From assembly GCF_008974265.1 (NCBI RefSeq), contig NZ_BKZW01000001.1, forward strand, positions 620,001-684,000: DNA of 64,000 bases. The letters are read 5' to 3'. The notes beneath the pieces were generated by a model. It saw only the letters and a program-made list of their open reading frames with translations. It made no database searches and had not been told where the DNA came from. Below, piece after piece: positions 7,398 through 15,926 of this stretch. The stretch comes from Dictyobacter vulcani (GTDB taxonomy: Bacteria; Chloroflexota; Ktedonobacteria; Ktedonobacterales; Ktedonobacteraceae). How positions within the stretch are numbered: the stretch's first letter is position 1; each line of letters starts with the position of its first letter. Both the position numbers and the translations under genes were made by a program.

Positions 7398-9530
7398 TTA
7401 TTTTGGATGAATATCTTTAATTTGGGCTTTGAATGTGCGAACAAGTTCCGATACAACCGGATGACTTTCCGCATGCTCTCTCATGCTTTGCAAACGCGTT
7501 CCATTGTTTGCAGACGCTATGGTAGTATTCTCTCTCACAACTTCACTTCTGGCAAGTGGCGATTCCATAGGTGTAGGAGGCGCTACATTGCCAGAAGCCT
7601 GGGACCTGGGAGGTTCCACAGGACGCACAGGTGGCAGCTGTGTGGGTGGCGATACCGGCTGCGGTGGTGGAATAACCGGGGCTGCTGGTTTCTCTACCCT
7701 GGCAGACTGCTGGGGCGCGGGCGCTAACATGGTATTGGCGGCCTGAATCGTGGGCCGTGGGATAGTTGAGATAGAGACATTCGCGTTCGGCGGCAATAGG
7801 CGAATATTGCATTCTGTCTTTAATTCAACTTTGAGTGACCAGCGAATGGCATCATAATAGCTATCATTCTGCAGTGTCTTATAATGGAAGTCAGCATTGG
7901 CTTTACACACAATCACCGGCAACTGGCTGGTACCTTCAATCCCCAGAATACTATAGCCACCCAGCAAGGCAGCGATCTTCGGACCATCTTTACGTGTACG
8001 TACGCGCTGGCGAATAAGCTCCCATTTTTCTTTGACTTCTAATAAGGTCATTGTTGGTGGCTCTTCAACCACGCTTGCCTCACCCCCCACCGTCTCCTCA
8101 ACGACTGGCATGGTGGGGGCAGGCGGCGTAAATTCAGGTGGATTAGTCACTACAGGATCCACTGGCCGTGGAGCAGGAACTGCTTCTATGCTGGCAGGCA
8201 TAAACTGCGCCGGCTCTGGTGGAGGCTGTACTGGTTCGCTGGCCTTAAACTCTTCTCGTTCCTCAGCGCGAGTGGAACTCATCGGCTCTGCTTTCACAGA
8301 TGGAGTTCGAATCTCGGCTGCCGGAGCCGCTGCATAAGATACTGCTGGAGAAGCAACCCGTGGACGTGCTGAATCGGGTGCTGAGGAAGAGGGGCGTGTC
8401 GGAGCAGCTGGAACAGCCGAACCGCTACCATCCTGGGAACGCCGATGTATATCAAGGCATGCCAGAAATGCCAGCTCTAAGCCTAGCTGTGGTGTCCCCT
8501 GTCCTTTTTGCATCAAGTCATTCTGCGCAAAAATACGTGCACACTCGGTCAATTCTTCTAAACGAAAATGCCGGGCCGCCTGCTGAATCTCTTTGAGCTC
8601 ATCTTCAGTATTGTCCAGAATCTCGGCAATATTTGCGCCTGCCCTGGCCAGCATCATCGCACGCCAGAATTCTGCAACCTGGATATTGATCTGGCGCAGA
8701 TCGGCACCGGCTTCCGAGAGCTCATTGATTAAATGTAAACCACCCGCGCCATCCAGTTCAGCGATATGCAAGATAAATTTTTGAATGGCACGTGGATCAG
8801 CTACCCCAAGCATGGCTTGAATCTGTTCCAGACTGATGATACTACCACAATAAGCCATAGCTTGATCCAGCAAACTGAGGGCATCACGCATACCACCTGC
8901 AGCTGCACGCGCAATCAATTCCGCAGCGCCTGTCTGTAACTCAACGTGCTCTTGCTGTGCCACAAAATGTAGGCGCTCTACCAGTTGGCGCAGGCTAAAG
9001 CGCTTAAAATCAAAGCGCTGGCAGCGCGAGAGTACTGTGGGCAGCATTTTATGGACATCGGTCGTCGCCATCACAAAAATAGCGTGTGGGGGTGGCTCTT
9101 CGAGGGTTTTAAGCAAGGCGTTAAAAGCTTCTGTGGTAAGCATATGTGCTTCGTCGAGAATGTAGACCTTGTATTTACCAGTCGTGGGTGGCATCATGAC
9201 TTTTTCACGGAGCTCACGAATACTATCAATACCGCGATTGGAGGCTGCGTCAATTTCTAATACATTGAATGAGCTACCAACCGTAATTTCGCGACATTGC
9301 TCACACTGATTACAGGGCTCACCATTTTGTGGATTCTGACAGTTGATAGTCTTTGCGAGGAGGCGTGCCATACTCGTTTTACCGGTACCTCTTGGACCAG
9401 TAAAGAGATAGGCGTGGGCCAGATTGCCACTGTTAAGGGCATTCTTAAGTGTACGGATAACCGGCTCTTGACCAACAAGATCACCAAAGGTCTGAGAGCG
9501 CCATTTACGGTAGAGTGATTGAGAGGCCAT
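7398..9530 (-). CDS. dnaX: DNA polymerase III subunit gamma/tau
   Basis: The clamp-loader ATPase of the replicative polymerase, 710 residues. The AAA+ domain has Walker A GPRGTGKTS near residue 45, a four-cysteine zinc module (CQNPQNGEPCNQCEQC, about 64-79), the DEAHML Walker B, and the sensor LSRCQRF. A Pro/Ala-rich linker of about 120 residues follows (about 370-490), then a tau-like C-terminal domain and a second disordered tail. I saw no slippery A-run with a stop, so a shorter gamma form by frameshifting is not evident. The gene lies directly behind the SRP RNA gene. Confidence 0.97.
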   Translation of the reverse strand: MASQSLYRKWRSQTFGDLVGQEPVIRTLKNALNSGNLAHAYLFTGPRGTGKTSMARLLAKTINCQNPQNGEPCNQCEQCREITVGSSFNVLEIDAASNRGIDSIRELREKVMMPPTTGKYKVYILDEAHMLTTEAFNALLKTLEEPPPHAIFVMATTDVHKMLPTVLSRCQRFDFKRFSLRQLVERLHFVAQQEHVELQTGAAELIARAAAGGMRDALSLLDQAMAYCGSIISLEQIQAMLGVADPRAIQKFILHIAELDGAGGLHLINELSEAGADLRQINIQVAEFWRAMMLARAGANIAEILDNTEDELKEIQQAARHFRLEELTECARIFAQNDLMQKGQGTPQLGLELAFLACLDIHRRSQDGSGSAVPAAPTRPSSSAPDSARPRVASPAVSYAAAPAAEIRTPSVKAEPMSSTRAEEREEFKASEPVQPPPEPAQFMPASIEAVPAPRPVDPVVTNPPEFTPPAPTMPVVEETVGGEASVVEEPPTMTLLEVKEKWELIRQRVRTRKDGPKIAALLGGYSILGIEGTSQLPVIVCKANADFHYKTLQNDSYYDAIRWSLKVELKTECNIRLLPPNANVSISTIPRPTIQAANTMLAPAPQQSARVEKPAAPVIPPPQPVSPPTQLPPVRPVEPPRSQASGNVAPPTPMESPLARSEVVRENTTIASANNGTRLQSMREHAESHPVVSELVRTFKAQIKDIHPK

Positions 9531-9608
9531 ATTATTACTCCCGCCTATGTGTCCTCATGACGGGCCACGAGCCCACCTGCAGTTGGAAGAGAGAAGGCGT
9601 ATTTAACA

Positions 9609-9814
9609 TAGAAAACCGATTTTTACCCGGTCCTGCCGGTTAGCGCAATCAGGAACCCCCACGTCACCCAGAGAGGTCCATTTACCGTTGCTTCCTCACG
9701 GACCTAGCGGAGTTCATAAACATCTGCCGCGCAGGACCCGATCACGCCAACCGACAGGACCGGATAAAAATCGGTCCATCCCATTTGAAGGTTTTTTCTT
9801 TTCCCTCTTGGGAT
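9609..9814 (-). ncRNA. ffs: Signal recognition particle RNA (4.5S/SRP RNA, extended type)
   Basis: On the minus strand the conserved helix 8 core CTAGGTCCGTGAGGAAGCA (around 9691-9710) carries a GTGA tetraloop, which fits the GNRA class. Flanking strands pair as GAACTCC with GGGGGTTC. A long outer helix pairs 9745-9776 with 9613-9644 (both strands contain CCGGTCCTG/CAGGACCGG and AAAAATCGGT). A perfect promoter sits just upstream, placing the 5' end near 9814. The roughly 35 bases before the outer helix form a CATCCC/GGGATG hairpin and may be an Alu-like part. The 3' end is estimated where the helix runs into TTTTCT. The order SRP RNA-dnaX-ybaB-recR is conserved in Gram-positive bacteria. Confidence 0.88.
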
Positions 9815-9820
9815 GAACCT

Positions 9821-9849
9821 ATTCTATACCGAATTGGCGCAGTTGTCAA
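9821..9849 (-). promoter_or_regulatory. Promoter of SRP RNA and probably of dnaX cluster
   Basis: A perfect TTGACA (9849-9844) is separated by 17 bases from TAGAAT (9826-9821) on the minus strand, with transcription expected to begin near 9814. The -35 overlaps the last bases of mtnP. Confidence 0.75.
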
Positions 9850-10721
9850 GAGATATAGCGACCAATTAATAAGTTATATTTCTCTTTGGCTTCGGCTGGA
9901 ATCAAGCTGGGGTCGGTCATGATCGCTGAATCCAATGCGCGCTCGCAGGTGCACGCCTGTGTACTTCGATCAGCTGGCAATTTCTGCGCCAGCGTCTGCA
10001 AGATACGCTTGGCATTGCCGGTATTGGCGCTCAGATTACCCACGACCATCTCCACCGAGACAGATTCCTCAGACTCATACCAGCAATCATAGTCAGTCGC
10101 GCAGGCGATGACGGCATAGCACAATTCAGCTTCACGAGCGAGTTTGGCCTCGGGCAGAGCTGTCATCCCAATAATATCCATACCCATCTGACGATAAGCA
10201 TTGGATTCGGCTTTCGTGGAGAAGAGGGGACCTTCCATGCAGACATAGGTTCCACCCTGATGGACCTTGACATCTCCCAGTTCGTGCGCTGACTCCAGCA
10301 ATAGCGAGCTCAGAGTTGGACAAAAAGGTTCTGCAAAAGCGCAGTGCACCACGACTCCACCTTCATAGAAACTATTAACGCGGCTCTTCGTCCGGTCAAG
10401 CAGCTGGTCAGGAATGACCAGATCACGGGGCGCAATCTCCTGGCGCAGACTGCCCACAGCACTTACCGAGATTACCCATTCCACGCCCAGACTTTTCAGC
10501 GCCCAGATATTGGCACGCGAAGGCACTTCAGAAGGATTCAGGCGATGCCCACGTCCGTGACGAGGAAGGAACGCCATTTCGACTCCTGAAACTTTACCAA
10601 TCGTGATCACATCACTTGGATCCCCAAAAGGTGTTTGTATCCGAATCTCCTCCACATCGGTCATATTCTCCATCTGGTAAAGACCGCTCCCCCCGATGAC
10701 CCCAATCTTTGCCTGTGGCAT
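9846..10721 (-). CDS. mtnP: S-methyl-5'-thioadenosine phosphorylase
   Basis: A 291-residue purine nucleoside phosphorylase superfamily enzyme that splits methylthioadenosine into adenine and methylthioribose-1-phosphate for methionine salvage. Evidence: IGVIGGSGLYQME at the N-terminus, the phosphate-binding FLPRHGRGHRLNPSEVPSRAN segment, CMEGPLFSTKAES with the substrate-binding Met/Glu region near 180, and GMTALPEAKLAREAELCYA. These match the MTAP branch rather than inosine phosphorylase, though MTAP II forms have mixed specificity. A strong AAGGAGG precedes the ATG. It lies 39 bases after tyrS on the same strand and may be cotranscribed. Confidence 0.93.
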   Translation of the reverse strand: MPQAKIGVIGGSGLYQMENMTDVEEIRIQTPFGDPSDVITIGKVSGVEMAFLPRHGRGHRLNPSEVPSRANIWALKSLGVEWVISVSAVGSLRQEIAPRDLVIPDQLLDRTKSRVNSFYEGGVVVHCAFAEPFCPTLSSLLLESAHELGDVKVHQGGTYVCMEGPLFSTKAESNAYRQMGMDIIGMTALPEAKLAREAELCYAVIACATDYDCWYESEESVSVEMVVGNLSANTGNAKRILQTLAQKLPADRSTQACTCERALDSAIMTDPSLIPAEAKEKYNLLIGRYIS

Positions 10722-10760
10722 AGATAAATCCTCCTTGTTAATATGCCGTTCAATCAGTGA

Positions 10761-11993
10761 CTACGCTTTAATCCGCAGGTAGTTACGCTTGCCTACTTTC
10801 AGGATGGCGCCATCAATGACATCAACTGTGTAGTTTGGATCGGTGATACGTTCAGAATTGCCTGACGCCCCTTCAGGGAAAAGTGCAACGCCACCCTGCT
10901 TAATCAATTCGCGTGCCTTATTGTTACTGGCTGCCAGGCCAGCCTCTACAATCAAATCGACCACATTTTTGGCGGACCCGAGCTGAAAATCAGGAATATC
11001 CGTTGGCAATTTGCGCTCGGAGAACTGGCGAATAAACGCCTCTTGCCCTTCCTCGGCTGCTGCAAGGTTATGGAACTCGGTGACAATTTCACGCGCCATG
11101 CGCAGTTTTACATCGCGTGGATTCAAAGAGCCCTCAGTCATCTTGCGGTCAAACTCATCCAGTTCCTCGGTATCAATCTCAGTCAGTGCCTCAAAGTAGG
11201 AACGCATGGTCTGATCGGGCAAGGACATTAATTTGCCAAACATATCTTTAGCAGGAGCACCCATGGCGATATAGTTATCCAACGATTTGCCCATCTTCTT
11301 CACGCCATCCAACCCGACAATCAGATTCATTGTCAAAATCTGCTGGGCGGTCTGACCAAAGATCGGCTGCAGATCGCGACCAACCAGCAGGTTAAAGGTC
11401 TGATCGGTACCACCAATCTCAACATCCGAGCGCAATGCAACTGAATCATAGCCCTGGAGTAATGGATACATAAACTCAGAGAGCGAAATCTCAATCCCAC
11501 TTTTATAGCGCTTGGAGAAATCGTCGCGCTCAAGCATCTGGGCGACTGTTTTAAAACCAAGCAGTTTGATAGCATCTCCAAGGTTAAAGGTATCAAACCA
11601 TTCGGTCTGATAGCGCACCTCGGTCTGATCTTTATCTACAATGCGGAAAAACTGATCCAGGTATGTTGCGGCATTGGACTTCACTTGCTCAGCAGTCAAA
11701 ACTTTACGTGCTTCCATACGACCACTGGGATCTCCCAGACGCGCGGTCCAATCACCAATCACAACCACTGTTTTATGACCCATGCGCTGGAATTGTCGCA
11801 GTTTGCGAAACAATACAGCATGCCCGATGGTCAAATCATAGTGCGTCGGATCAACCCCAAGTTTGACCCGCAGGGGCTCACCTTTGTTTCCCTCAACCAA
11901 TAAACGCCGTAAGTCCGCTTCTTTTTCGACCAGCGACACACCACGCGTCAAAAGATGGTCGATCTCTTTCTTTGTTGGAGACTGTTTCAACAC
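10761..11993 (-). CDS. tyrS: Tyrosyl-tRNA synthetase
   Basis: A class I aminoacyl-tRNA synthetase that charges tRNA-Tyr. The HIGH-like motif appears as DPTHYDLTIGHAV, the Tyr-binding region as GYDSVALRSDVEIGGTDQTFNLLVGRDL, and the KMSKS-like loop as KKMGKSLDN. A C-terminal S4-type RNA-binding domain begins with AASNNKARELIKQGGV. I place the start at the GTG at 11993, behind GGGAGG at 12010-12005; the adjoining TTG at 11996 has slightly better spacing. The longer upstream reading (from 12059) lacks conserved sequence. Length of 410 residues is normal. I see no T-box leader. Confidence 0.96.
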   Translation of the reverse strand: MLKQSPTKKEIDHLLTRGVSLVEKEADLRRLLVEGNKGEPLRVKLGVDPTHYDLTIGHAVLFRKLRQFQRMGHKTVVVIGDWTARLGDPSGRMEARKVLTAEQVKSNAATYLDQFFRIVDKDQTEVRYQTEWFDTFNLGDAIKLLGFKTVAQMLERDDFSKRYKSGIEISLSEFMYPLLQGYDSVALRSDVEIGGTDQTFNLLVGRDLQPIFGQTAQQILTMNLIVGLDGVKKMGKSLDNYIAMGAPAKDMFGKLMSLPDQTMRSYFEALTEIDTEELDEFDRKMTEGSLNPRDVKLRMAREIVTEFHNLAAAEEGQEAFIRQFSERKLPTDIPDFQLGSAKNVVDLIVEAGLAASNNKARELIKQGGVALFPEGASGNSERITDPNYTVDVIDGAILKVGKRNYLRIKA

Positions 11994-11996
11994 CAA

Positions 11997-12469
11997 TCTT
12001 CGTTCCTCCCAATATCTATTCCAAAAAAAGCCACAGCAAAACCGCTCCCCACGATTCACCGCAGCGCATCTGGCAATGTATCGTCCTTTATTATGGGTGC
12101 CACAGCAAAATACCGGCGATTATCCTCAGTATTCCTGCTCTGACCCATATTCTCGAAGCGTTTGTTAGCTGCATTGTAGCAGAATATAAGAATATCGTCG
12201 AGAGTGTCCCCATGGCAAGAACCTTGATAGTCATACTATCAAACTTTCTAATACATTTCTTACATTACGCTTACGTTCCTCTAACAATAGGTGAGAGGTA
12301 TAGTATTCACAGAGCAAAGAAACAAGAACCTGAGCGTCAGGAAGGAATGGGACAAGAGCAGAGGTAACATTCCTTCATCGCACTCAGAAATACACATAAT
12401 CCATCGTCCATCATCAGGAACAGTAAATAAATAGTTATTAGTTATTAAGAACTAAAAGGAGTTAAAAAG
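11997..12469. other. tyrS-hsp20 divergent intergenic region
   Basis: About 470 bp without a supported gene between two divergently transcribed genes. It contains a perfect palindrome TTGATAGT-CAT-ACTATCAA (12224-12242) that could be an operator or small hairpin, and a second imperfect hairpin around 12284-12304 (CCTCT..AGAGG). No CIRCE element for the heat-shock gene and no T-box for tyrS is recognisable. Confidence 0.4.
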
Positions 12470-12910
12470 ATGGCGAATATCACACGCTACAATCCATTCA
12501 ACGAAGCAGTTTCATTGCGCGAGGCCATGGATCGTTTGTTTGAAGATAGCTTTATCTCGCCACGCGTAGCCAGCACCGGCACAGGCCGTGGATTAGCCGC
12601 GAACCTCTATGAGACGGCAGAAGGCTTTGTCCTTCAACTGCCAATGCCTGGTGTCAATGTGGAAAATGTTGATATCACAGTCCAGCAAGATGTTATCAGC
12701 CTGAAATGGGAGACAAAGCTTCAGGTTCCAGAGGGTGCAACTGTACACTGGAATGGCTTCCAGCCTGGTCGCTACCAGCAGTCCATCACGGTACCAGGTC
12801 CCATCAACGCCGAGCGCGTCGAGGCCAGCTATACCGATGGTATCCTGACCCTGCAACTGCCAAAGGCTGAACATGCCAAAGCTCGCAGCATCAAAATCAA
12901 TGCTCGTTAA
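12470..12910 (+). CDS. Hsp20/alpha-crystallin family small heat-shock protein
   Basis: A 146-residue holdase chaperone that binds unfolding proteins without ATP. The N-terminal part (NPFNEAVSLREAMDRLFEDSF) is typical of bacterial Hsp20. The alpha-crystallin domain covers about residues 45-140, with the conserved A-x-x-x-G-L-type signature represented by ASYTDGILTLQLPKAE. A strong AAAAGGAG ribosome site precedes the ATG and a textbook terminator follows the stop, so the gene is monocistronic. A heat-shock operator was not identified. Confidence 0.95.
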   Translation: MANITRYNPFNEAVSLREAMDRLFEDSFISPRVASTGTGRGLAANLYETAEGFVLQLPMPGVNVENVDITVQQDVISLKWETKLQVPEGATVHWNGFQPGRYQQSITVPGPINAERVEASYTDGILTLQLPKAEHAKARSIKINAR

Positions 12911-12924
12911 TCCATAATCACATG

Positions 12925-12960
12925 TGGCCCGGAGACGTACATGTCTCCGGGCCATTTTTT
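12925..12960 (+). terminator. Rho-independent terminator of hsp20
   Basis: Perfect 12-base GC-rich arms TGGCCCGGAGAC (12925-12936) and GTCTCCGGGCCA (12943-12954), a 6-base loop, then six Ts. The T-run touches the stop of the convergent gene at 12959. Confidence 0.9.
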
Positions 12961-14566
12961 ATAACCATTGCTGCTCACTGGCCTGAGCTACAATACACGC
13001 ATAGAGCGCCCCCTGAATTCCTGAATGATAGTACTTGTTCAGACCGCCGACCAGAACGCGCATGGCATTATCATGGAAAGTTTGTTTTTGACTATAAGCA
13101 GAAAGACGGAATAAACACCAGGCCGCCAGAGCATTCTCGATTAATGGTTGTTCGCGCAATGCCAGACGCCCAATAGCCAGTGGATCTTCAGGACAATCAT
13201 AAAAAAGGGCATTCTGACTATCCTGAAGGACCTGACAGGAAAAATGCATCAGCGTTAATGCTGTCTCCAGGTACCCTCTGGTAGAATCCAGTTCATGAGC
13301 ATCCAGTAAAGCTTGTATCATCCAGACTTGATCAGCCAGTTGTCCTGACAAACAGGCCTTTTCATTAATAACATAGTGGAAGGTGCTTCCATCATGATGT
13401 ATCATGTGCTTGCAAAGGTAGTCAAGCGCCTGTAGCGCGTGGGCCTGTAAAGCGGGATCATTCAGTACTCGCGAGGCCAGCAGATAGGATGAAATCATCC
13501 GTGCATTCCAGGCGGTATAAATTGTGGGGTCTACTGGCGGAGAAACACGTGATGCACGCGAGTAGAGACCGGGTTCATAATACTCTTCATCGGCACCCTG
13601 GCTTCCACTAAATGCACCAGTATCAGGTTGCCAGAGTGTCGTATCAATATACGTAATCAGTTGCCTGGACAATTCAATCCATTGTTGATCCCCTGTGAAT
13701 TGAGCAGTCAGCAACAATAGATGCAACATGGCCGCATTTTCATTCAACATCTTCTCAGTATGGGGCATACTCCAATCACCAGCGGTTGAATAGCGAAAAA
13801 AACCTCCCCCTTCGATATCCCAGAGTCCACCATCACGCATCTGAGTTAACGAATAACAGACACGCTCAACATCTTCAGGCTTTTTGAGCAACAGGAATAA
13901 TTCCAACGCTTCTGGATGAGGAAATTTAAGATAGGAATGAATAGTAAAACCACCTTGCTCTGGATCATAGAGTTCACGAAGAATCTCGGCAGCAGCAGCA
14001 GGGAGAGCATTCAGATCCTGCTGTTCCTCAGGCAACAATGCGCGCAGTGTGTTTTCACGAAGAATCTGGGGTAAAACACGGGTATGCCGTTGATCCTGTA
14101 ACAGTTGAACCTGCCAGGAGAGATCATCGCGATGTGCCACATAATAACGCCGAATATAGCCAAGGTAATACAATAACTTTGTCGCAGGTATGTAGACACC
14201 ACCCCAGAATACCTCGCCTTCAGAGGAGAGGAACAACACACTGGGCCAGCCATTCTGATTATAGCGCTGGTTAATATCTGGCCGTAGATCGCTATCAACA
14301 CGAATAGAAATGTAATCAGCATTAAGGACTTCAATGACGCGAGGCTCTGACAGGGTCGTCTCATCCATTAACTGACATCCCTGACACCATAAAGAAGAAA
14401 TCAGTAGAAAGATTGGCTTATCCGCCTGGATAGCTTCATCAAACGCAGCCTTTCCCCAGGCCCGCCAGTGAATGGTATGGGCTTGATTGGGGCGAGAAGA
14501 AAAGCGAAAGACGGGGGGAATAGGAGCAAATGACCACGAACTGTCGGCGATCACATTGCCGCTCAT
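12959..14566 (-). CDS. DUF255/YyaL-type thioredoxin-domain protein
   Basis: A 535-residue protein of the YyaL/SPATA20 type. The N-terminal thioredoxin-like DUF255 domain (about residues 30-150) has WCQGCQLM where the family usually has a CHxCHxM motif, so a Cys-x-x-Cys pair is kept. The rest is an alpha/alpha-toroid like N-acylglucosamine 2-epimerases (for example EKMLNENAAMLHLLL and AWNARMISSYLLASRVL). The family is usually about 600-680 residues, so this is a short version. Molecular function is unproven in the family. A strong AAGGAGG precedes the ATG. It is monocistronic. Confidence 0.88.
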   Translation of the reverse strand: MSGNVIADSSWSFAPIPPVFRFSSRPNQAHTIHWRAWGKAAFDEAIQADKPIFLLISSLWCQGCQLMDETTLSEPRVIEVLNADYISIRVDSDLRPDINQRYNQNGWPSVLFLSSEGEVFWGGVYIPATKLLYYLGYIRRYYVAHRDDLSWQVQLLQDQRHTRVLPQILRENTLRALLPEEQQDLNALPAAAAEILRELYDPEQGGFTIHSYLKFPHPEALELFLLLKKPEDVERVCYSLTQMRDGGLWDIEGGGFFRYSTAGDWSMPHTEKMLNENAAMLHLLLLTAQFTGDQQWIELSRQLITYIDTTLWQPDTGAFSGSQGADEEYYEPGLYSRASRVSPPVDPTIYTAWNARMISSYLLASRVLNDPALQAHALQALDYLCKHMIHHDGSTFHYVINEKACLSGQLADQVWMIQALLDAHELDSTRGYLETALTLMHFSCQVLQDSQNALFYDCPEDPLAIGRLALREQPLIENALAAWCLFRLSAYSQKQTFHDNAMRVLVGGLNKYYHSGIQGALYACIVAQASEQQWL

Positions 14567-14983
14567 ACAAGGACCTCCTTCGTGTCAAACCTGTCTCGCA
14601 GCGGGGATTTGTATAGGAAGATGCTCAAGCCTTTTGTTATCTATCTAATGAAAAACATGGTCGACTTCAAGTATACCATAAAATATACGACTCCACTACA
14701 TAAAAACATGAAATACATCTTGAAAAACGGCTCAGGAGCTACGCTAATCATCATTCAGAGTCTACACAAATATGCCGATCAAATAGAGATGAACCTATAC
14801 TTTCTTTCCTTAATTGCTCACTTGCAAACTAGCATTGCACGTTGTATACTTGTACAGTCGCTTATGGCAGATATTTTGTGCTGGGCAAAAATACCCACCT
14901 GCGAAATAGCCTTCCATAAACAAGAAACCTCATTGTTGAAGGCAACTACTAAACTAGTAATTTAAGAAGAGGAGAATAGCTCT
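14567..14983 (+). other. infC upstream region and leader
   Basis: This 417-bp AT-rich stretch holds the infC promoter (14822-14850) and an mRNA leader of about 125 bases. An open frame at 14582-14965 has no ribosome site, AT-biased composition and no recognisable similarity, so I do not call it a gene. Confidence 0.5.
14822..14850 (+). promoter_or_regulatory. infC promoter
   Basis: TTGCAA (14822-14827) and TATACT (14845-14850) with 17-base spacing. Transcription would start near 14857, giving a leader of about 127 bases before the infC start codon. Confidence 0.6.
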
Positions 14984-15676
14984 ATTAATAAGGATTTTCG
15001 GGGGAACGACCGTTCAAAAGAGACACGTATCAACGAGCGCATTCGCACACGCGAAGTACGCTTAATCGATGAAAATGGCGAGATGTTGGGAGTGATGCCT
15101 CCTATGCGAGCACTCGATATTGCTCGCGACAGGAATCTGGACCTGGTTGAGGTGTCGCCACACGCCATGCCACCAGTATGTAAACTGATGGACTACGGTC
15201 GGTACAAGTATGAGCAGGCCAAGAAAGAAAATGAGGCCCGCAAAAACCAGAAGACCGTCACGCTTAAAGAAATTCGCATGCGTCCACGTACAGATGATCA
15301 TGACGTAGAAGTAAAAACTCGTAAGATCCAGGAGTTTTTAGCTGACGGTGATAAAGTAAAAGTCAGTGTACAGTTCCGTGGACCAGATATGCGCCACCCT
15401 GATATTGGGCGTAAGTTGCTTGATGGTATCGCGGAAGAGTTGAAGGGCATAGCGACAATTGAACGCTCTCCTGCCATGGAAGGCCGTTTAATGTCGATGA
15501 TCGTCTCCCGTGCTCCCGGTTGGGAACCGCAGAAGAAACAGGCCGCAACAGTGGCTACCAGCAAAAATAAAAGTGAGCAGGTAACCACAGAAGAACCTCA
15601 GGCCACAGATGCGTCTCAAACGGCTACGGCAGTCGAAGAGACAGCAACACAACCAGAAGAGTCACAGCAACAGTAG
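14984..15676 (+). CDS. infC: Translation initiation factor IF-3, with AUU start codon
   Basis: IF-3 binds the 30S subunit, prevents premature 50S joining and discriminates against non-AUG starts. Conserved N-terminal sequence (RINERIRTREVRLIDENGEMLGVMPP) runs in frame back to an ATT at 14984; an in-frame TAA at 14963 and the absence of ATG, GTG or TTG between them leave ATT as the only sensible start. AGGAG at 14970-14974 gives ideal 9-base spacing. The C-terminal domain (KEIRMRPRTDDHDVEVKTRK) is complete. A 40-residue Ala/Thr/Gln/Glu-rich tail is extra. An AUU start is the classical autoregulatory device of infC in E. coli. The usual partners rpmI and rplT do not follow. Confidence 0.96.
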   Translation: MNKDFRGNDRSKETRINERIRTREVRLIDENGEMLGVMPPMRALDIARDRNLDLVEVSPHAMPPVCKLMDYGRYKYEQAKKENEARKNQKTVTLKEIRMRPRTDDHDVEVKTRKIQEFLADGDKVKVSVQFRGPDMRHPDIGRKLLDGIAEELKGIATIERSPAMEGRLMSMIVSRAPGWEPQKKQAATVATSKNKSEQVTTEEPQATDASQTATAVEETATQPEESQQQ

Positions 15677-15750
15677 TTATTCACCTCATCGACACAACTT
15701 TATGCCCAAGGCTCGTAAGTTGGCCCAACAGTGAATTACCCTAAAAGCAT

Positions 15751-15794
15751 AAAAAAAGATGGTATAGTTCAAATGGACTATACCATCTTTTTTT
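15751..15794 (+). terminator. Terminator of infC
   Basis: An 18-base perfect inverted repeat beginning with an A-run and ending in seven Ts (15751-15768 and 15777-15794) around an 8-base loop, 75 bases beyond the infC stop. The A/T symmetry makes it able to act on both strands. Confidence 0.9.
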
Positions 15795-15926
15795 ACCCGT
15801 TTCCTACGGCTGTCATTTGACTTTTGTAAAAACGACCACTAAGATAGTATTAAATATTCGGGTATATAGGGAACATAATAAAATAAATAAGCGCACTCAA
15901 TGCAACGGTGCCTTAGGAGGCCATTG

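Noticed and set aside
8295-8335. tRNA-like T-arm sequence GTTCGAATC
   Set aside because: It lies inside the dnaX reading frame, and no acceptor, D- or anticodon arms can be paired around it.
11997-12200. T-box leader for tyrS
   Set aside because: No T-box consensus or antiterminator pairing could be found on the minus strand upstream of tyrS.
11972-12367. 131-codon plus-strand open frame overlapping the tyrS 5' end
   Set aside because: It overlaps tyrS antisense and shows no conserved features; most likely a shadow frame.
14582-14965. 127-codon plus-strand open frame before infC
   Set aside because: AT-rich, no ribosome site, no recognisable sequence, and it contains the infC promoter.
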